From Dryocosmus kuriphilus (taxonomy: Eukaryota > Arthropoda > Insecta > Hymenoptera > Cynipidae), in contig CM076197.1 of assembly GCA_038277395.1 (NCBI GenBank), positions 80,151,951-80,215,950 of the forward strand: DNA of 64,000 nucleotides, given 5' to 3'. This document shows, piece by piece, positions 11,261 to 22,073 of this stretch. The notes beneath the pieces are model-generated. The model did not search any database. It was not told the DNA's origin and saw only the letters and a program-made list of their open reading frames with translations. Made by a program: the position numbers and the translations under genes. Numbering within the stretch: position 1 is the first letter of the stretch; every line of letters starts with the position of its first letter.

Positions 11261-11908
11261 TCAGGATATCTGCATACTACATACCTGGGGCTGGCATCTT
11301 CTCCTCACCACCTTTGACCAACCTAACCCCTCCTGGGTCTTGATCTTCTTCAGGACCGACTTCTCGGTATCGGGTTCGCTAGGCGGGCTGAGAGTCGTTT
11401 CCTTCTCCCGCTTGCGCGTCTCCGTTGCTTCCTCCGGCGTCATCTGCGGCTCCGTTTGCGTAGAAACGGACGCCGCCCTCTCCTTCAAGTTGGAGCTCAG
11501 GAGAGACTTCTCCTTGCGCTCCTTGCCTATGCTCTCCCTTATCAACTTATTCATTTCTTCCATGTAGCCCTCCATGTAGCTTTTGAGTCTTCTGTATGAA
11601 TACCCCGCTGAGCGCATTTCACTTTGCGCTTTCTCCACTACAGCCACCTGCTCCGCTGACTTACAGGTCTTTAGTACCTTCTTCAGGCATTCGCGTAATA
11701 TTCTGTGGCTCTCCTTCAGACCCTCCTGAATTTCGAAGATCATCTTTTTCATCGCAGCAATCTCCATCGTGTACTCCCAATGCCATCTTCTCTTCGTCGT
11801 GAGAGTCCCATTTTCCGCTCCATTTTCCGTCTTTATTAGCCATAATAAAGTGTTCACCGGCGCATCGTGCGTGGAGGGGCGGGCCGAAATAGTTGGGAAT
11901 AGGTACAC
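11261..11908 (-). pseudogene. LINE ORF1, N-terminal half
   Basis: The minus-strand frame continues upstream of the frameshift. It encodes a charged, helix-rich segment (MKKMIFEIQEGLKESHRIL, AEQVAVVEKAQSEMRSAGY, YMEEMNKLIRESIGKERKEK) resembling the coiled-coil N-termini of R1/Jockey ORF1 proteins, followed by SVSTQTEPQMTPEEATET and a low-complexity basic stretch. The true start is uncertain; METs at the open-frame start and near 11770 are both possible. Confidence 0.55.
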
Positions 11909-12269
11909 CCTCTGACCGAAGTCCTACCCGAATACTTTGGGGCCCAACCTTGGTTTAACCGGTCCCGGAATAGACGGAGGACCGGACTCGCCCGGAGCAC
12001 TGCAGGTTCCGATGCCCGGTCGCAGCTTACACCTCGGCAGAGCAAGCTCACAGCAGCCCCTACACCCATGCCGGCGGGAAGACCGGACATGGTTCGGAGC
12101 ACTCCCAGTTGGCTGCGACGGACACCAATCATGTGTTTGGTCCGCAAGGCCTATTTTATTTCAGCCCTACCCTCTGTTTCCAGCGAGCATTCCCCTATCC
12201 ACCAACTGGGCACGTGCCAAGTAGGGGTAACATCTCTCCTCCACCACAGACAACTGCGGTGGTCCTTGG

Positions 12270-12301
<32 letters not shown>
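12270..12301 (+). repeat. (TAA)n tract at the 5' end of a Dong-like LINE
   Basis: Ten to eleven TAA units sit exactly between the R1-like fragment and the 5' end of the Dong-like LINE. The R4-clade LINE Dong is known to insert into TAA repeats, and the same tract occurs at the 3' end (15619-15642). Confidence 0.9.
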
Positions 12302-12654
12302 CTGGGCATCCGGGTTAGCTCGATATTCGTGTTATCTCGGATGGAGCCCTTGACCAGGCCACCAGGCGCGTCCTCAGGTTGCGGATAGAGGGGTCCTGTA
12401 CTACGGTTTTCTGCTGAATATAGTTACACTACTAAATAGGCAGTCGCGGACAATGATCCAGGGATGGTCCCGAAGGAATAACCCCCAAGTCATGGCGTGA
12501 ACTACCGTGTTTAAGGCTGCGTGGCACCAGGGGTGTGGTGTCGTGTACGGTGTCTCTAGGATACCTGGTCGCCTCCTAGAGTATATAGACCTTACCCTTG
12601 CATGCGGGGCTCTGTGAGGGTGGACTACCCTTTCCCTAGCTTTAGAAACCTGAA

Positions 12655-14612
12655 ATGAATAATTTAAGAAATTTTATGAAGCGGTGGTCGCTACCCGAAG
12701 ATCGTCGGGTTCCCACTGGTGACACCGACGGGTGTGAAAGTACTCTGACTGATAACGGCGAGTTGCGTGATTTACAGGCAACTCGAACCATGTCACCGGA
12801 AGAAAAAACTCTGTCCAGCCAGAACACCTGCAAGAGGCGGTAGGTGCCATGTCACCAGGCACAACTGCTGATGATGCTTCGGACGATAACGAACGTCCGA
12901 CCACTTCAGCAGGTATACCGCAGCAAAGCATCAATTTTCAACCTCAACATGATGAGTACTTGATGCGTTGCCAATTTGAGAATGAGTTAGGTGCGACCAC
13001 CAGTTCACAAGACGGGATGGCCTTTCGCCGAAAATTTGTGGCGAAATTCCCGGAACTACCGACAGTAACAGATGACCTCAGTCGGAAAGTACAACCAATA
13101 ACTCGGGAGAATCTCCTCCATAGAAGAACCATCGGCCGAATTAGATCCGAGGCTGAGACCGTTCTCGAGCAACAACAGGTGGGTACACAGATCAGAAATC
13201 GGATATCATGGAAAAGCATGAACAAGGATATAGTCAGATGTCACTTTGAGGCTTTCATCGGAGGGAGGTTTGTAACGAGCGAACAACATCGTCTCTTCAT
13301 AGGCCTATATTCGGACTTGGCCTCGAGGGTGACTGCCCAACACCTAGCTGACCAATTCCGCTCAATTGAGCGCAGAAAGCTCCTTTCCGTGGTCGAAATT
13401 GAAAGCATTAAGAGGCAAGTACAACAAGAACTAGCACTCCCCGAAATGAACCCCCTGGAGGGAGCTGAGGAGAAGGAGATTCTGCTCGAGATACGAGACG
13501 CTACGAATGTTCGGGAGCTGCGCCCGGGGATGTAGAACGAAGATTGTCAAATAGTCGTCAATCATTAGGGCTTCATCCGCCAGACCAGGCCCCTGCGGAA
13601 CCAACTGAAGAGCTCAATGAACAGAGCTTGCGTCTCTTAGGGTACTTCACTGATGCCATCATAGAGTTTACGGAACTGGAACCATCCCAAAGGGGTGCGC
13701 TTCCAAAATTTAGGATTAAAAACTACCTTCTCCGGTTAATTGGCTGCTTAAACAACCACATATTGCCTCTGTTCCTGCGTCAAGACATGAGCTTACAGCA
13801 GTTGCAGACTATTGCATATTGCGCTGCCGTCGCGTGTGCCAGGACGTTAAGCATCAAAATCAAGCCTAGGGGAAATAACACCTACTTCTCCAGGAGTAAG
13901 TCAGATCCTCCGTGGAAGTTTAGGCTTCAAAACGAAGTCAGAAAAATAAGAGATAAACTTGGTCGGTTGTACCAATTTCGCAAAGACAATCGGGCACAGA
14001 AGCTGACTCGCCACGTGGAGGAAATTCTCCGTCCACTTAACATCAATCCAAGAATATCTAAGGATCTAGACGAAGTAATTGAGTAATTTAAACAAAGGCT
14101 CATGGTCCTGTCAGCGCGTCTGCGGCGCTTCAAGCGGTCTACCGCGAGAGGTTATGACAACAAGATGTTTTTACAAAATGAAAAAAAGTTTTACCGTAAA
14201 CTTTCTGATGGAGAAATCAATAATGCCAGTGAACCCCCGAGTGCTGAGATGGCCAGATATTGGTCAGGTATCTGGGGTAATCATGTGTGAAGTGATTTGG
14301 ACACGCCGTGGCTTGATCTCGAAAAGGAGAGAGTTTCGGAGCTGCCTGTAATGGATAATCTATCTATCACAGCTTCTGAGGTAACTCGCATTCTAAAGAG
14401 GGCTAAGAACTGGAAGGAGCCTGGTCCGGACGGGGTGCACAGTTTCTGGTACAAGTATCTGGTGGCTGTACACCCCGTCATTGCGGGCGCTCTCCAGGCC
14501 ATTTCAGAGAATCCAGAACTTATGCCCTCCTTTATGACAGATGGCGTCACGTATATGATACCGAAAAAACCAGATCCTAATAGTCCTAAAGATTATCGAC
14601 CAATTGCCTGCC

Positions 14613-14655
<43 letters not shown>

Positions 14656-15355
14656 AGAGAGAGTTTCAGTTGTGGAGCGACGAGGGACACTCAGTCCTTG
14701 TCAATTAAACGAGGCATCTTACAAGCTGATTGTTTCAGTTCATTATGGTTCTGTTTGGCCTTAAACCCTTAAGTAGAACACTCAACAACACGTCCTACGG
14801 GTTTAATATAATGGCGGGAGTGGCTGAATCTCAGCTTACTCACCTCCTTTACATGGACGATGTAAAGGTTTATGCTGGCTCAGAGTCCAAACTGCAAAAC
14901 TCTCTTAACATCTTATTGCAGTTTTCCAATGACATCAGGATGAGTCTGGGCTTGGATAAGAGCAGGAAACTGCATTTATCCCATGGAGAAATGGTCACTC
15001 CACTGGAAACGGATGATCAGGATCTGATACATCGATGTTTGTTGGGGAGTTATATAGGTATCTCGGTGTATTGCAGGCAAAAGGACCACTTCTGTCTGTA
15101 ATGAAAGAGGCACTTAAGACTACCTTTTCGAGACGACTGAGTTTGATCCTGTCTACCGGTCTCGGTGCTAAGAACATCACCAAGGCAATTAACACCTTTG
15201 CCATTCCTCTCCTAACATACTCCTTTGGGTTATTATTGTGTTCCAAAACGGACCTTGAGGCTTTAAACAGAATTATGCGCGTGAAAATGTCTGAACATCG
15301 GATGCATCACCAGAGAACGGCTGTGGAGAGAATAGTCCTTCCACGCAAGCAATGA
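12655..15355 (+). pseudogene. R4/Dong-like LINE ORF (RT), frameshifted
   Basis: A single pol-type ORF recoverable in pieces. 12655-12843 is a short N-terminal segment. 12849-13535 is N-terminal, with LLHRRTIGRIRSEAETVLEQ. 13544-14086 is a helical linker (SLRLLGYFTDAIIEFTELE, RFRKD). 14102-14290 has YDNKMFLQNEKKFYRKL. 14297-14615 is the RT start (ILKRAKNWKEPGPDGVHSFW, IPKKPDPNSPKDYRPIAC). 14730-15030 has the catalytic HLLYMDDVKVYAG, and 15035-15355 is the thumb (RYLGVLQAK..., TAVERIVLPRK). RT motifs between YRPIAC and NPLSRTLNN are gone and no endonuclease follows, so the copy cannot transpose. YMDD itself is intact. Confidence 0.8.
14616..14663 (+). repeat. (CA)n(GA)n microsatellite inside the RT frame
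   Basis: About 17 CA units followed by 6 GA units. It sits exactly where the RT coding sequence after YRPIAC should continue, and is read as a THTHTH run in that frame. Confidence 0.95.
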
Positions 15356-15618
15356 TTCTTTGGGCGTCTGTCTGATTCATTTATGAATTTCCTCTATTCA
15401 CAATAACACCTCATACTTCAGGCATCCCTAAGCCTGAGCAAAAGCTGCGATGCTTCATGTCCAGAGCAGGATTGTATTATTTATTTGACGAATGCGCAAG
15501 CAGAATAATTTTTGAAACGGCATCTGACACCAACGAATCTACTAAGCACTTGCCGCGTTCGCGACCGTGTTTAGTAGCGAAGTACCGGGTCATGAGTACC
15601 TGTGGGAGGAGGTGGGCC

Positions 15619-15642
15619 AATAATAATAATAATAATAATAAA
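15619..15642 (+). repeat. (TAA)n tract at the 3' end of the Dong-like LINE
   Basis: About eight TAA units directly after GGTGGGCCAA. They serve as the 3' tail and/or target repeat of the element. Confidence 0.9.
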
Positions 15643-16510
15643 TTAGGTTAAAGACCTTTCTGTAAACATAGTTAATTCAGGCTTTTTAACATAAAAATAT
15701 GTTCTTTAGATACATAATTGAACTTTGCGATTGGGCACTACTATAAGATCTCTGAAATTTCATTTTTTGTCTTGAAACTAGAATGCAAAAATAAAATAAA
15801 TTGAAGCTAACAAGTTCTTTTCTCAGACAGCATTTGGATGGCAGACAATCATAATTAAAATAAATAAATCTTAAGCAACTGCCATATCCTTTTAGCTGTT
15901 TCTGTTTCGTTGTTGATTAACTAATCACAAAACTCGCCTTTTTTCAAATGAGGTCCAAACATTTATTTCACTCTTCATCTTAAAATATCCGTAGAATGTC
16001 AGACAACCAATAAATCAGTGAAGACATGCCAGTAAAAAAAAATGTTAGATAAATTTGGTGAACTAGCATTAATTTAACACAGTGTTTTCTCAAGTGGAGT
16101 TTTTTACGTAAAAGAATGAAGATATCCCTTAAGTTTTCATCAAATATTTTTTTATTTAATAGAAGTTGTATCAGCATAATCCAATACATTCTTTTAAAGT
16201 TGAACAATTTTCAAATAGTACCTAGAGCTCAAATTTAAAGAATAGAAATTTGAAACGTTGAAATTTGGACAGTATCAAAATCGCGTAGTGGTGAAAGCTT
16301 TTAAAATTTTAAACTGGAAAGTCTTTAAATAAAAAAGTCTCAAATTAAAGCCTTTAAAATTAGAAAATTTGAACCAATTACAACGCAATATCTCATACTT
16401 TTAATTTAAAATTATCGATGTGAAATAACAAGTGCAAGGAAACGGCAGACTTGCACTTTGGTCAGGGAATGATTCACATGCGGATAAACTTCCGAAAACG
16501 CGCGATACCT
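15643..16510. other. AT-rich sequence, no gene seen
   Basis: No motif or repeat edge recognised. Open frames here are short and AT-biased. Confidence 0.5.
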
Positions 16511-16953
16511 TGGATTGCTTTTAAACTTGGTATACGTATGTAATTTACCTTGCTGATTACGAATATGATCAAGAGAATTGGCGCAAATGACATTTTCAAG
16601 GTCAAAACTTCAAAAAACTAAAAAATTTCATGTTTCTTGTGTTTATTGCAGCAAATACATAAAATTAATAAAAAAATAATTCAACCACAAATTGTAGACT
16701 TTTGAATAATACATTTTTTTTTTTTTTAAATACATTTTTTCTCTACGACCAACACTTTTCGAGAAAATGGACGATAAATATGATGTGCGTACATGACACG
16801 TATGCAGCGCATATTTCTGTGACCAGTCACAGGTGTCTCTTCCCACCCCGCAAAGCAATGGAAAGAGGTAGGGATGTGACTGAAAATCTTTCCGTAAACA
16901 ATCGCAGGGGTACCTTCCAGCCCCCCAAATAAACGGGAAAAGGGGTAGGGGTA

Positions 16954-18067
16954 TCCCGTGTAGAAATTTCGAAAGGGGTCTAGTGGGGCCCTCACTAGTT
17001 TTCCCTTTTTATAGTCGGGCCCTTATGGGAAAACTAGTCGGGTCCCAGCAAGGTCGTAACGCTTTTGTCAGTGTGGACCCTACTAAACGTTCTAATAGGG
17101 GTCTAGTGGGTATCGCCCTCACACAGCCCTATAAAATAAAGGGCCTTGCTGTGGCCCTAGTCAGGTTCCCGTTAGATACAGTGATAATTATAAACCTATA
17201 TATAGTTATGCATTTGGGATGATTTCAAGTAGAAATGCTCAAAATATCTACTTATATCGTCCCAAATACATCCCTAGAAATAAACATAAAATTATGTTTG
17301 TTTATATTGCATTTTATTAAATTTTAAATAATTCGTAAAGAAAAATATAAATATTAAATATCCTCAATCTTGTTCTTTTTGTACATTTTTACCTTGTTCT
17401 CGAGATCTCCTTCCACCATCCCAGTCCTTGGTATTAGGCAAAACATGTTTTAACTCGGATAGGAAATACATTTGTGTTATTGCTACGCCGCTTTGATTTC
17501 TGTGGGAATTCGAAACCGCAGCTGAAAAATTTTTAATTCATTATTTAGAGAACGTGAAATAGTATAGTTAATACATAAATAAATGCTTAATTTCTAATAA
17601 ACTTACCTAATAGCATGCATGAGCACATTCTTGTCTCCCTAAAAATTCGTTTATTTACACATGCCTTCATGGCTACGAATTGAAGAGCAACCTTTTTGGA
17701 CCAATATCTTTTAAAAATATAGTTAATTGTTTTTCTCACATTTCTCTTTCCAACCAAGTGAAGCGAAAGTGATGACGTCTAAAAAACGACTGACATTCAT
17801 GATTCATGTCAAAACATGAACTTTACCAAAGAGAGGTTATGTTGCGCGACGCTTAACGGCCGAACCTTATATGATTACAAAAGTGAGGTTAGCGGGGATT
17901 CTCTTAGTCGGGACCCCACTAGATACAGATAGACTTATCAAAGTAAAAAATTGCTTACTAGCACCAGATAGGGCCCTGATTTGTTCTTTATAGACTAGAA
18001 CTTCTAGTCCGCGACACACTAGAACCCTACTTCAAATAGGGAAAGATAGAGAAATTTCTACACGGGA
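16954..18067. mobile_element. TIR element with an intron-containing gene remnant
   Basis: Perfect terminal inverted repeats TCCCGTGTAGAAATTTC (16954-16970) and their complement (18051-18067) enclose ~1.1 kb, inserted in the minisatellite of family P. The interior near the left end has repeated CTAGT-GGG motifs and complementary ACTAGTTTTCCC/GGGAAAACTAGT segments forming a stem near 16996-17038. It carries a minus-strand spliced coding remnant (17364-17778). No obvious transposase; target duplication unclear (AT at most). Confidence 0.75.
17364..17778 (-). pseudogene. Two-exon gene remnant, DUF4806-like C-terminus
   Basis: On the minus strand, exon a (17778-17607) follows a TTTTTTAG acceptor and ends at a GTAAGT donor. 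Exon b (17521-17364) follows TTTTTCAG and ends in TGA. The 85-bp intron joins in phase, giving 109 open codons without a stop across both exons. An AATAAA signal lies downstream at 17314-17319. Exon a reads KRNVRKTINYIFKRYWSKKV, then QFVAMKACVNKRIF, followed by a C-rich MCSCMLLAAV. Its pattern resembles insect DUF4806 domains. Exon b has a basic tail (KDWDGGRRSREQGKNVQKEQ). No upstream exon with a start is identified, so it is a 3' gene fragment, perhaps captured by the TIR element, or the element's own gene truncated at 5'. The splice structure is firm; the domain name is tentative. Confidence 0.55.
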
Positions 18068-18472
18068 TGATTGAAAGCACTTTTTTGACAAGTCACAGAG
18101 ATGTCTTCCCGCCCTCTGTGGAATACTGGAAGGGGTGTAACTGAAAGTCTTTCCGTGACCAGTCACAGGGCTGACCTTCCGCTCCTACAAAACACTGGAA
18201 AGGGTTAGGGGTGTGACTGAAAATATTTATGTGACCAGTCACATGGGTGCCTTCCGGTTCAACACACACCAACCCATATTCATCGTCCATTGTCTCGAAA
18301 GCTTTCATTCGTAGAACAAAAAAGTGCGAAATATAAAATACGTAGTTTTGGAAGTTTTTCTTTTGGCAGTTTTTTTAAGTTTCGACCTTGAAGATGTCAT
18401 TTGCGCGAATTTTCATCGTTATACTCATAATCGGCGAGTCAAATTACATGGTTATACCAAGTTCCAAAGCAA

Positions 18473-19772
18473 CCCAAGTGCGAATTGCCGGTACTGAAAA
18501 CATGGTCCAGTACTGGATCAATATTGGCAGCCAAGTGTCGGCCAATGTTACTGGACCAATATCAGCGATCAAAGCGGCCCAGTGTTGTCCCAGTAATGGC
18601 ACAGTACATTGGCATTTTAAATTTGCCAAGCTTTTGCCGAAGCTTGGCCTAGCAGTGGCCTATTACAGGGCCGAAAGTCGTTATTACTACGTTAGACCAT
18701 GTTAGAAGTAGAAAAGTCAGAATCTGGCCCAGCGATGGCACTTTACTAGGCCGAAAGTCGCCATTACTTCGACAAACCATATTGGAAGTCAAAAAGCCAG
18801 ACTCCGCCCAGCCGACCCATTATAAGACCGAATGTAACGACCCATTACAAGGCCGAAAATCGGCATTACTCCGGCAAACTATGCTAGAAGTAGAAAAGCC
18901 AGAATCTGAGTCAGCGATGGCACTCTACTGGGCCGAAAGTCGGCATTATTCTGGCAAACTAGGTTGGAAGTCAAAAAGCCAAAGTTCGGCAGAGTAACGG
19001 CTTATCACAGGGCCGAAAGTTGGAAAAAATTTGTGGTTAATGAATTACCGAACACTAACTTTTTGGTAAAAAAAAGATTGAAATCCTATTTTTTTGTTTA
19101 AATTAAAAAGTTACGTAAAATATGTCAAGCATTAGAAAATTTATATCATAACCATGAATAATTAAAGAAGATATTAAATGCGGCACTGCTCCAGTACCGA
19201 CAGAGAGTAGTTTTTTTTTTGTCGCAAAAAATTTTTTGTTCTGCCAATAAAATATCTTATTATATCAATTTATACTACGGTTTTACTTTTTTTTAAACTG
19301 AACATTAAAAATATTAAAAATTTCATATACATATTTTATTTATTGTTAACGAAAAAGCGCTTATTGATGAAATTATCTCGAGATTCCCCCCGCGTTGCGT
19401 GCGAAATTTTATTTGTCATATAAGCGTTAAAATTTACAAATATCGATTAGTTATAAGTGTTATTCATATATTATGTCTACGAATAAATTGTGTTCTTAAT
19501 TAATAATTGTTTTTTATAACATTTATTTTTATTTTTTCATTGTGATTTCTCAATGTAATTGGCCATTAACATACGTCATCATTCCAGCAACGGGACGATA
19601 TTGGCATTCATTGATGAGCCGACAATTTCGGCCAGAGTCTGGACCAGAATTGGCCGCCAATTGCATACCGTAGTTATCATTTCAGCAACGGCACGATATT
19701 GGCAGCCGATCTTTGGCAATATTTTAGTCGATGCTGGGCCAGTGTTGGGCCGTACCTAACTTCGCACTTGGG
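18473..19772. mobile_element. Inverted-repeat element with GGCC-rich subrepeats
   Basis: Ends share CCCAAGTGCGAA (18473) and its complement (ending 19772). Both subterminal regions carry GCCCAGTRTTGG/CCAATATTGGC motifs. Inside the left half, about five tandem copies of an ~80-95-bp unit (GGCCGAAAGTCGGCATTA ... GGCAAACTA ... AGAAAAGCCAGA) run from 18660 to 19020. The centre (19030-19540) is AT-rich. An open frame at 18388-18705 crosses the element's edge and is not a gene. The left boundary is uncertain because CCAAG also continues family P. Confidence 0.6.
18660..19020 (+). repeat. Tandem ~80-95-bp GGCCGAAAGTCGG repeats
   Basis: GGCCGAAAGT recurs near 18668, 18750, 18852 (GGCCGAAAAT), 18931 and 19012, each followed by an ATTACTNCG-type block and a GAAGT(A/C)AAAAAG(C)C block. 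Confidence 0.8.
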
Positions 19773-19779
19773 AATCCGA

Positions 19780-20221
19780 AGTATCACGTTTTTAGAAGTT
19801 CAGTCTTCACATGCTAGTCAAGGAGTGGGATTGCTTATGAATGAGAGAGCAAAACAACATGTTAAAAAGTATGAATGTGTATCTCCCAGATTGTTGTGGG
19901 TTAGAATGAAAGTGAAAATCGGAAGACTATTCGCTATAGCATAAGAAACTATTCTGTAAGTGGGTAAAGAAACCTAGGAAAGTGCTATACTGAGTAATTG
20001 GAATTATATAAGAATGCTGATGGTGAAATGGTATGGGATACGGACAAAGTGAAAGAGTGCGTGAGACATTTTTTCGAGGGAAAATGTACGGAGGTGAATT
20101 TATGGATCATAACAGCTGTGATATTAGAAGAGGATACGTTAGGAAATCCTGTTGAAAGTGACAAAGTGAGAATTAGCGTGTTCAGCATTAAGTCTGCAAT
20201 TAATAATTTGAAGAATGGTAA
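19780..20221 (+). pseudogene. RTE-like LINE: endonuclease end and linker
   Basis: Frames read SHASQGVGLLMNERAKQHV then KKYECVSPRLLWVRMKVKIG, the core of an APE-type LINE endonuclease. After a frame break, the linker follows (YKNADGEMVWDTDKVKECVR, HFFEGK, SAINNLKNGK). The linker joins directly to the RT start at 24454. Several internal deletions; inactive. Confidence 0.7.
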
Positions 20222-20589
20222 GGGGGCATTCATAAATTACGATACCACATGGGAGGGGGGGGGGGGGGGTCATGACAAAAACTGCGGTTGGAAATTACGG
20301 GGAGGGGGGTGTTTAGTGGAAGTAATGTTACAATCCAAAGTTTTAAGATAACGTTTTAGTACCCATAGGCTGTCCGATAAAAATGTATTCAGACACAGTT
20401 CAATAAAAAGTCTGAAAATGACTTTGTTATTTTAATTATTTTTAACTCATTACCGAAGCTTATACTGCCGTACAAACTAAAAAGATACATAAGTTCAATC
20501 TCACTCGAACTGAGAAAATCGAGAATAACTGTTTGCCCAAAGAACGCTAATATGGAATAAAATTTTGAATAGTTTAAATACACTATATG

Positions 20590-20810
20590 GATGGAGTTCC
20601 GAAAACCGGAAACCTCTGATTTTCTTGGATCTCCGTATACTTATGTATTTTGACGTGCTGATTACGACAATGATAGTGAAAATTGGCGACAAGGACGCCT
20701 TCATGGTAAAAACCATCAAAAACCCCATAAAAATTATGATTTTTTTCATTATCTCAGTAAATACGGAGAATTTTGAAAAATATTTCAAACAAAAGTTCTA
20801 GCCAGTATAA
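20590..20810 (+). repeat. Family P arm fragment
   Basis: Shares CCGTATACTTATGTATTTTG, GCTGATTACGACAATGATAG, a CATGGTAAAAACCAT-type block and TCTCAGTAAATACG with the arms at 34090 and 34860-35060. Solitary arm; the open frame over it is not a gene. Confidence 0.75.
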
Positions 20811-22073
20811 AAAACATAAAAGGAAAAATAATGTGCTCTTTTATATTTTGCAGTGCAAAATTAAATTTTTAACCAATTTCTTTGAGAAAAGAGACTTGCG
20901 TGTTTTTGAAAGTCGGAAAAAATCGAAAAAACAAGTCAAAAGGAACACAAAGTCACTTGCGGGCAGTGCGTTTATCGTATAGCTCGAACAAGCAAACCAT
21001 AAATAAGGGACACTATGTGGGATGGTGGGGGCTGGTCTTTCTAAAGTTTCATATATAATTTATATCGATATGCTTATTCCAAAATTTTCTGATCTGTGCA
21101 TGAAATAGTATTTGCACTTTTTTATTGTTAATAATATTTTAATCAATATAGTGCCAAAAAAATTAATTTTTAGTAATGAAATATTCTTTTTAATGAAAAT
21201 AAAAACGCTGAAATTAAATAAAATAACAAATTAGGTAGAGCAACAAATTATCTATCAAATGAATACTAATTTTTTTAATAAAGTCGACTGGCTTTATAAA
21301 TACCCTGCCGAAACAAAATGTCAGATCAAACTCAGTTATTTTCTAATTATTATTTGAAAGATTTTGTGACTGGAAAATGACTGGTCCTATTTAGGGTCGT
21401 TTATATAGCTTTATAGCGGTTTCAAAACTGCAATCGACAAAATGTCCTTTAAAAACCATAAAAGCTTTGCCTCCTTTTTAATAAATAAATAACAAAAAAA
21501 ATTATAAAATTATAAATAATCAAATAAAAACAAATTTATTTAAAAATATAAATAAAGATAAAATAATAAATAAATAAAAAGTAGGCAGCTTAAATATTAT
21601 AAAACTGATATTTTATTTTTTCTAATAAAATATTTACGTTAAATACAGGTAAAAATAACCGACAAATAACTGGCCAAGTCATTTCTCTGATATTTTCCAG
21701 TTATATATATATATATTTTCGAATCTGATGTAAGTAGACTAATTGTATTAAAAATTTGTGTTTAAAAAAAAAGAAAACATTAGATTAGTTTCTATGCCAA
21801 ATTATCTTTTGATCAAATGCTCTCTCCAAACATTAACTTCTGTATTATGTCTACTTAATAATAAAATAATAAAAGCCGCTCCCGCGCTCCGTCCCGAACT
21901 CCGAAGTCCGAACATTTCCGAAGAGTACCGTAAATGGCCGGGACTTATTTCCCTTGAATTTCGGATCAGTGCTGGACTGCTAGAGCCATTTTACAAAGCA
22001 AAAACATGCGCAAGGGCAAGCGATTCTTTTCGTTTGTAAATGCGCTCCGCACTCGGTCACTTTTACAAGGCAA
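20811..22073. other. AT-rich DNA, no gene seen
   Basis: Contains a (TA)n run near 21701-21717 and a more GC-rich patch (21880-22060, with GCTCCCGCGCTCCGTCCCG) that leads into family Q. No recognisable coding. Confidence 0.5.

Larger units (their letters stand above)
10433..12269 (-). mobile_element. R1-clade-like LINE fragment (5' part with ORF1)
   Basis: Much more GC-rich than its surroundings, with a broken gag-type ORF1 on the minus strand and a leader up to the (TAA)n tract at 12270. No reverse transcriptase follows ORF1; homology is lost near 10440, where the plus strand reads ATATAATAATAATAATAAC. The fragment is therefore bounded by ATA/TAA tracts on both sides. A C homopolymer of about 24 bases (10631-10654) lies in the distal part. 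ORF1 with CCHC knuckles suits R1/Jockey-group elements; the exact clade is inferred. Confidence 0.6.
12302..15642 (+). mobile_element. R4/Dong-like LINE, copy 1 (internally deleted)
   Basis: Starts at CTGGGCATCCGGGTTAGC after (TAA)n and ends in GGAGGAGGTGGGCCAA(TAA)n, with a ~340-bp leader and one broken ORF. The 3' untranslated end matches the reverse complement of 26068-26345 over ~200 bp, defining a family. Two internal losses are visible. The RT fingers/palm region is replaced by a (CA)n(GA)n tract at 14616-14663. The region from the RT C-terminus to the 3' UTR, including the endonuclease, is missing at 15355. Target-specific insertion in TAA repeats fits Dong. Confidence 0.8.
16511..18472. 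mobile_element. Inverted-repeat element family P, copy 1 (interrupted)
   Basis: The left arm (about 16511-16640) and right arm (about 18345-18472) are imperfect inverted repeats sharing AAACTTGGTATA, CTGATTACGAATATGA, TTGGCGCAAATGACAT and TTCAAGGTC. Between them lie same-orientation ~75-bp minisatellite units (GTGACCAGTCACAGG ... CTGGAAAGGGGTAGGGG ... GTGACTGAAAATCTTTCC) at 16800-16953 and 18075-18290. These two blocks were one array before the insertion at 16954-18067. The 34070-35090 element has the same plan. No coding capacity of its own. Confidence 0.7.

Noticed and set aside
10620..11567. 315-codon plus-strand frame
   Set aside because: Antisense to the gag-like ORF1 with its cysteine motifs; an open shadow in GC-rich DNA that starts in a poly-C run.
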